The notes beneath the pieces are model-generated. The model made no database searches. It saw only the letters and a list, made by a program, of their open reading frames with translations, and was not told the origin of the DNA. A stretch of 9,038 nucleotides of DNA from Mariprofundaceae bacterium (GTDB taxonomy: Bacteria; Pseudomonadota; Zetaproteobacteria; Mariprofundales; Mariprofundaceae), in assembly GCA_027035825.1 (NCBI GenBank), contig JALVTX010000101.1, forward strand, positions 1 to 9,038, in the 5' to 3' direction. Position numbers and translations under genes: made by a program. How positions within the stretch are numbered: position 1 is the first letter of the stretch; the number at the start of each line of letters is the position of its first letter. Shown in pieces: positions 6,122-9,038 of this stretch.

Positions 6122-7273
6122 CTAAAGCCTCACCCGGCGCCGGACATGCCACAGGTAATCCTCGTCCGGGCGCATGACCTGAAGATGCGGAGGCTTGCGG
6201 CTCTGCTGCAGGATAGCCTGGACAATCCACGGCCGGCGCAGCGTGAACGGATCGAAACGCTCCCGGGACAGGTGCAGCAGGCGAACGGGCGTCGCCGCCA
6301 TCACCCGGTAACGGGGCACGTAACCGCGCAGCAAGCCGCCGACATGCACCATCTCGCCCGGCAGCACGCCGATGGGCTCGGTGATGCCGGAAGCCCCCGG
6401 GCCTTCGCCATCCGCTGGCGTCAGCAGCAGGCAACCGGACTGCACCAGGTACGTCCCATCATGCTCCCGTCCCGCCTCGATCAGCACCTCGCCCGGCCCC
6501 ATCTCCCGGTAATCGAACGCCAGCGCCAGCTTGCGGCGATCCACGTCGTTGACCCGCTCGAAGATGGCATGGCGGGAAAGCACGCGTTCCACCAGCCGCT
6601 CGCGGAACATGCGCTCCACGCCCATGGTCAGGCGCGGGCTGTGCGCGCACATCAAGCGAATGTCGCGCACGTCGATCTCCACCAACTCCACGTAGGAGCG
6701 CGCGACCAGCGTGGCCGCGCGGCGCTGCCCGGTGAAATATCCCAGTTCTCCCAGGATGTACGGCGCATCATGCCTGCCGGTGAGCACGCTGGTGTCCTGC
6801 CAGCCCGGCACCTGCACTTCGATGCGACCCTCCAGCAGCAGCCACACCTGGCGGGAGGGATCTCCTTGCCTGCACAGGATGTCGCCATCGGCAAGATAGC
6901 GCTTGCGGCCCGCCTTCATCAGCCGGCGCAGCACCTCCGCATCATCCGGGGCATCCTCCAGCGTGGAGGGTGCATCGGTCTTCACGTCCGCGTCCTCCAG
7001 GTGCAGACGAATCTGCTCGATCAGGCCTTCGACCACCCGCGCCGCGCCCTCGTCATCCTGTTCCTGGTACTCGCGCAACACCGCCTCGTAGGCTGTCAGC
7101 GCCTCGCTATAGTCCCCCGTTCGCTCGGCGCACCAAGCCAACCGCAGGGAAATGTCCACATCGTTGCGAAACTGCGGCATCTCGCGCAGTTGCCGGTAGG
7201 CCGCCTCGGCGGCGTCGAAGTCTCCGCGCTGCGTCGCCTTGCGCGCCTCGCGGATGAGCCTGGATGCGTTCAC
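6122..7273 (-). CDS. Helical-repeat protein with two cyclic-nucleotide-binding-like domains (copy 2)
   Basis: This 383-residue soluble protein has TPR-like helices at about 4-90 (DFDAAEAAYRQL, DYSEALTAYEAVL), an acidic linker at 92-112, a first cNBD at about 113-235 and a second at about 236-360. The first domain has a near-canonical phosphate-binding cassette: ILGELGYF (G175, E176) followed by RRAATLVA (184-191), so nucleotide binding is plausible. In the second domain the cassette position reads VGGLL (311-315), with Gly replacing the key Glu. The basic tail RRRVRL ends the protein, and there is no helix-turn-helix. The GTG start at 7273 overlaps the xerD stop as GTGA, which fixes the start and implies translational coupling. 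The frame stays open upstream inside xerD, but that part does not resemble protein of this family. It has the same architecture as the product of 3326-4417, at low sequence identity. Confidence 0.85.
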   Translation of the reverse strand: MNASRLIREARKATQRGDFDAAEAAYRQLREMPQFRNDVDISLRLAWCAERTGDYSEALTAYEAVLREYQEQDDEGAARVVEGLIEQIRLHLEDADVKTDAPSTLEDAPDDAEVLRRLMKAGRKRYLADGDILCRQGDPSRQVWLLLEGRIEVQVPGWQDTSVLTGRHDAPYILGELGYFTGQRRAATLVARSYVELVEIDVRDIRLMCAHSPRLTMGVERMFRERLVERVLSRHAIFERVNDVDRRKLALAFDYREMGPGEVLIEAGREHDGTYLVQSGCLLLTPADGEGPGASGITEPIGVLPGEMVHVGGLLRGYVPRYRVMAATPVRLLHLSRERFDPFTLRRPWIVQAILQQSRKPPHLQVMRPDEDYLWHVRRRVRL

Positions 7274-8187
7274 GCCTGACGCCCCAGCGGATGCGCCCGG
7301 TTCACGGCCTCGTGCAGGCGCGCCCGCGACACGTGGGTATAGATTTCCGTGGTGCTGATGTTGGCGTGACCGAGCAGCATCTGCACCGCCCGCAAGTCCG
7401 CCCCGTGATTGAGCAAATGGGTGGCGAACGCATGCCGTAGCGTGTGCGGCGAAGGCAGCTCGCGCAGGCCCGCCGCGGCGGCATGGCGCTTCAGCCGCTG
7501 CCAGAAGTTCTGCCGGCTCATCGGGCGCCCGCCCCGGCCGGGAAACAGGAACGGGCTGGCGGCGCCGGGCATCGCCCGCCGCACCTCCAGCCAGCGATCC
7601 AGCCATGCCGCGGCCGCCTCGCCGTAGGGCACGATGCGCTCCTTGTCGCCCTTGCCGGTGACCCGCACGACCATCGCGGCGCGATCCACCTGCGCCAGGC
7701 GCAGGCCCACCAGTTCGCTGACCCGCAGCCCCGTGGCGTAGAGCATTTCCAGCATGCAGCGATCACGCAGCCCGTGGCGCGTGGTCGCGTCCGGCGCGGC
7801 CAGCAACGCCTCGACCTCATCCTCGCCCAGCATCTTCGGCAGCGGCCGTCGCCCGCGCTGGCGCGGCAGGCGGCGCACGGGATGATCCTCACGCATGCCC
7901 TCCGCCTGCAAGAAGCCGAACCAGGTGGACAGGGCGCTGCGCCGCCGACGCAGGCTGGAATCGCGAAATCCCTCACGCCGCAACGCGGCCAGCCAAGCCA
8001 TCAGGTCTTCCTCGGCGGCGTCAAAGAGCGTGCGGCCGCGCCGGGCAAGAAAACGCGAGGCGGCGCGCAAGTCGGCGCGATAGGACTCGAGCGTGCGCGG
8101 CGACCAGCCGCGCAGCATCGCCATGCGCCGCAACAGCTCCTCGGCGCGCTCCAGCGAGGCGTCCCCGACCGCATCCAGACCGTTCAT
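7270..8187 (-). CDS. xerD: Site-specific tyrosine recombinase XerD
   Basis: This 305-residue tyrosine recombinase acts with XerC at the dif site to resolve chromosome dimers at division. The N-terminal SAM-like DNA-binding domain spans about 10-105 and the catalytic domain 115-300. The active-site set is complete: R155 in ATGLRVSELVGL, K179 in GKGDKERIVP, H248 and R251 in HTLRHAFATHLLNHGADLR, H274 in MLLGHANISTTEIYTHV, and the nucleophile Y283. The RVSELVGL block and the end HPLGRQA point to XerD rather than XerC. I chose the ATG at 8187 because it gives the normal length and lies just after a strong promoter; the frame runs on to 8352 but that extension has no Xer similarity. The stop TGA overlaps the GTG of the dual-cNBD gene. 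Confidence 0.94.
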   Translation of the reverse strand: MNGLDAVGDASLERAEELLRRMAMLRGWSPRTLESYRADLRAASRFLARRGRTLFDAAEEDLMAWLAALRREGFRDSSLRRRRSALSTWFGFLQAEGMREDHPVRRLPRQRGRRPLPKMLGEDEVEALLAAPDATTRHGLRDRCMLEMLYATGLRVSELVGLRLAQVDRAAMVVRVTGKGDKERIVPYGEAAAAWLDRWLEVRRAMPGAASPFLFPGRGGRPMSRQNFWQRLKRHAAAAGLRELPSPHTLRHAFATHLLNHGADLRAVQMLLGHANISTTEIYTHVSRARLHEAVNRAHPLGRQA

Positions 8188-8194
8188 GGACTTC

Positions 8195-8223
8195 AGTATA
8201 GAGAGCAATCCCTTTCCCGCCAA
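8195..8223 (-). promoter_or_regulatory. Sigma-70 promoter of xerD
   Basis: On the minus strand TTGGCG (8223-8218) and TATACT (8200-8195) are exactly 17 bases apart. Only seven bases separate the -10 box from the xerD ATG, so the predicted transcript starts at or next to the start codon. Confidence 0.65.
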
Positions 8224-8238
8224 CCAGCCCGGCCGATT

Positions 8239-8268
8239 GGGGAAGACAAACCGAGGGGAGACAAACCG
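8239..8268. repeat. Imperfect tandem repeat upstream of xerD
   Basis: GGGGAAGACAAACCG (8239-8253) is followed by GGGGAGACAAACCG (8255-8268), the same unit with one A missing and a period of 16 bases. It sits 15 bases upstream of the xerD -35 box. Two same-face sites could bind a regulator, or this may be simple slippage. Confidence 0.45.
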
Positions 8269-8406
8269 CCGCGCATGCGGCAGCATCCGGCCCGTCAACA
8301 GGGCTCGGCGCCCATCCCGATGCGCATCGTCATCCCCGCCAGGCGCAATCACGCCCGCGGCGGGCTACACTCGAAAAGAGGTTGGGACAGCAGGTTCGCG
8401 GCGGAA

Positions 8407-8436
8407 GGCTTGCGGCATGACGGCTTGAGGCATAAA
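8407..8436. repeat. 15-base imperfect tandem repeat next to the tRNA terminator
   Basis: GGCTTGCGGCATGAC (8407-8421) and GGCTTGAGGCATAAA (8422-8436) are adjacent copies that differ at three positions. The second copy supplies one arm of the inverted repeat around the terminator, so the duplication overlaps the tRNA 3' processing region. Confidence 0.45.
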
Positions 8437-8474
8437 AAAGGGGCGATGTCGCCATCGCCCCGCGGATGCCTCAA
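8425..8474. repeat. Outer inverted repeat enclosing the tRNA-Leu terminator
   Basis: TTGAGGCAT (8425-8433) and ATGCCTCAA (8466-8474) are perfect 9-base inverted copies. They enclose both the terminator stem and its T-run, so DNA or read-through RNA could form a longer two-tier hairpin. Confidence 0.55.
8434..8461 (-). terminator. Intrinsic terminator of tRNA-Leu
   Basis: A perfect 9-bp stem GGGGCGATG / CATCGCCCC with loop GCGA (8461-8440) is followed on the minus strand by TTTTTT (8439-8434). It begins 20 bases after the encoded CCA. Confidence 0.93.
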
Positions 8475-8480
8475 GTGGTA

Positions 8481-8567
<87 letters not shown>

Positions 8568-8573
8568 GCATCG

Positions 8574-8590
8574 CGCATGCACTGCATGCG
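8574..8590. repeat. 7-bp inverted repeat in the tRNA-Leu leader
   Basis: CGCATGC-ACT-GCATGCG is a perfect inverted repeat with a three-base loop. It lies between the predicted tRNA transcription start (about 8595) and the mature 5' end at 8567. In the precursor it would form a hairpin just ahead of the RNase P cleavage site. Confidence 0.45.
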
Positions 8591-8601
8591 GAAGGCGCGC
8601 A

Positions 8602-8629
8602 ATCATAGAATGGAGACATGGAGTGTCAA
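8602..8629 (-). promoter_or_regulatory. Strong sigma-70 promoter of tRNA-Leu
   Basis: On the minus strand a consensus TTGACA (8629-8624) is followed after 16 bases by TATGAT (8607-8602). A GC-rich discriminator (TGCGCGC) comes next, typical of stable-RNA promoters under ppGpp control. The -35 box overlaps codons 1-3 of the divergent rnr gene, and the spacer holds the rnr ribosome-binding site. Confidence 0.85.
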
Positions 8630-9038
8630 GACAGAGAAACGAGAACAAGAAAACGAACCAACGACGGCGAACCCGCAAGCCGGCGGGAGACGGAACGCCA
8701 CAGTCCAAGGCCGCCGGCCGGAAGCCGCAAGGCGCGCGCAAGTCGCCGCCCGAAGGCCCGCGCGCGAGCGCGCGACCCGGCGCCTCCAGGGGCGGGCGCC
8801 CGGCAAGGCGCGACAGGGGCGCATCGAGGCAGACCTGGGTCGGCGTGGTGTCCGCGCACCCGGACGGCTTCGGCTTCGTGGACGTGGAGGGTCGCGACAA
8901 GGGCCTGTTCCTGCCGCCGGAGGCCATGCGCGGCCTGATGCACGGCGACGTGGTGGAGGTGCGCGCCGCGCGCCGGCGCGGCCGCGAATCGGGCGAGGTG
9001 GTGCGCATCATCGAACAGGCGCCGTCGGTGCTGGTGGG
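8623..9038 (+). CDS. rnr: Ribonuclease R, N-terminal part (gene continues past the window)
   Basis: 138 complete codons are visible from a GTG at 8623; the catalytic RNB domain lies beyond the right edge. Residues 71-138 form the first cold-shock/OB domain of RNase R: WVGVVSAHPDGFGFVDVEG, then GLFLPPEAMRGLMHGDVVEV and VVRIIEQAPSVLV. RNase R is a processive 3'-5' exoribonuclease that degrades structured RNA and helps tmRNA-linked decay. Residues 1-70 are basic and low-complexity (22 Arg or Lys) in place of the helix-turn-helix domain that usually precedes the OB domain in enterobacterial RNase R. The GTG has GGAG seven bases upstream. An ATG at 8618 is in a different frame whose product resembles nothing. 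VacB-like or RNase II proteins are the alternative, but the GFGF...HGD pattern favours RNase R. Confidence 0.82.
   Translation, partial: MSRQRNENKKTNQRRRTRKPAGDGTPQSKAAGRKPQGARKSPPEGPRASARPGASRGGRPARRDRGASRQTWVGVVSAHPDGFGFVDVEGRDKGLFLPPEAMRGLMHGDVVEVRAARRRGRESGEVVRIIEQAPSVLV

Noticed and set aside
4747..6177. Plus-strand 476-residue open frame
   Set aside because: It is antisense to citrate synthase, whose catalytic residues are all present on the minus strand.
6017..7279. Plus-strand 420-residue open frame
   Set aside because: It is antisense to the second dual-cNBD gene and has no recognisable domain.
7274..7606. Upstream extension of the second cNBD gene to an ATG at 7606
   Set aside because: The extra residues overlap the xerD catalytic region in another frame, and the GTG overlapping the xerD stop gives a natural coupled start.
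8343..8371. TACACT at 8366-8371 as a plus-strand promoter for rnr
   Set aside because: The -10 is fair, but the -35 position (GCGCAA) does not match, and the transcript would have to cross the tRNA terminator and tRNA in antisense.
8093..8428. Plus-strand 111-residue open frame between xerD and the tRNA
   Set aside because: Its first part is antisense to xerD and the rest is Arg/Ser-rich without a ribosome-binding site or any family resemblance.
8618..8938. ATG at 8618 as the start of rnr
   Set aside because: It opens a frame whose product lacks the cold-shock domain. The GTG at 8623 opens the frame that contains it and has the better-spaced GGAG.

Overview
The window comes from a high-GC Gram-negative bacterium, most likely a proteobacterium and probably a betaproteobacterium. 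That placement rests on base composition, a lipoprotein signal peptide, XerD, a class II tRNA-Leu next to rnr, and several clear sigma-70 promoters. It is an inference from gene content, not a database match. The window looks chromosomal: it carries housekeeping genes and no transposase, integron, CRISPR array or phage structural gene.

Left part (1-4417). A minus-strand lipoprotein gene built of VCBS/FG-GAP repeats runs off the left edge. Divergent from it is a tight plus-strand operon of three genes. The first encodes a stand-alone ExeA/MshM-type AAA+ ATPase of 266 residues. The second overlaps it by one base (TGATG) and encodes an HD-GYP-like protein that has lost almost every recognisable metal ligand and the Tyr of GYP. 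The third starts six bases later and encodes a helical-repeat protein with two cyclic-nucleotide-binding-like (cNBD) domains and no DNA-binding domain. I read this as a signalling or regulatory module whose output is unknown.

Middle part (4425-8223). All genes here are on the minus strand. In transcription order they are xerD, a second protein of the same helical-repeat plus two-cNBD design whose GTG start overlaps the xerD stop (GTGA), a short citrate synthase, and rpsT (ribosomal protein S20) with a TTG start, its own TTGACA promoter and a strong intrinsic terminator. The two cNBD proteins lie about 1.7 kb apart in different operons.

Right part (8188-9038). Between xerD and the tRNA there is about 240 bases of non-coding DNA holding two short imperfect tandem repeats, a nested inverted repeat and the tRNA terminator; I see no convincing gene in it. 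A tRNA-Leu(CAG) with encoded CCA is on the minus strand. Its TTGACA box lies inside the first codons of the divergent rnr gene (RNase R). Only the N-terminus of rnr is in the window, and it shows a basic, disordered-looking tail where the usual helix-turn-helix domain would be.

The part most worth following up is the paired set of dual-cNBD proteins together with the degenerate HD-GYP and the solo ExeA-type ATPase. This combination suggests a ligand-sensing system in which the HD-GYP protein is a receptor or scaffold rather than an enzyme.
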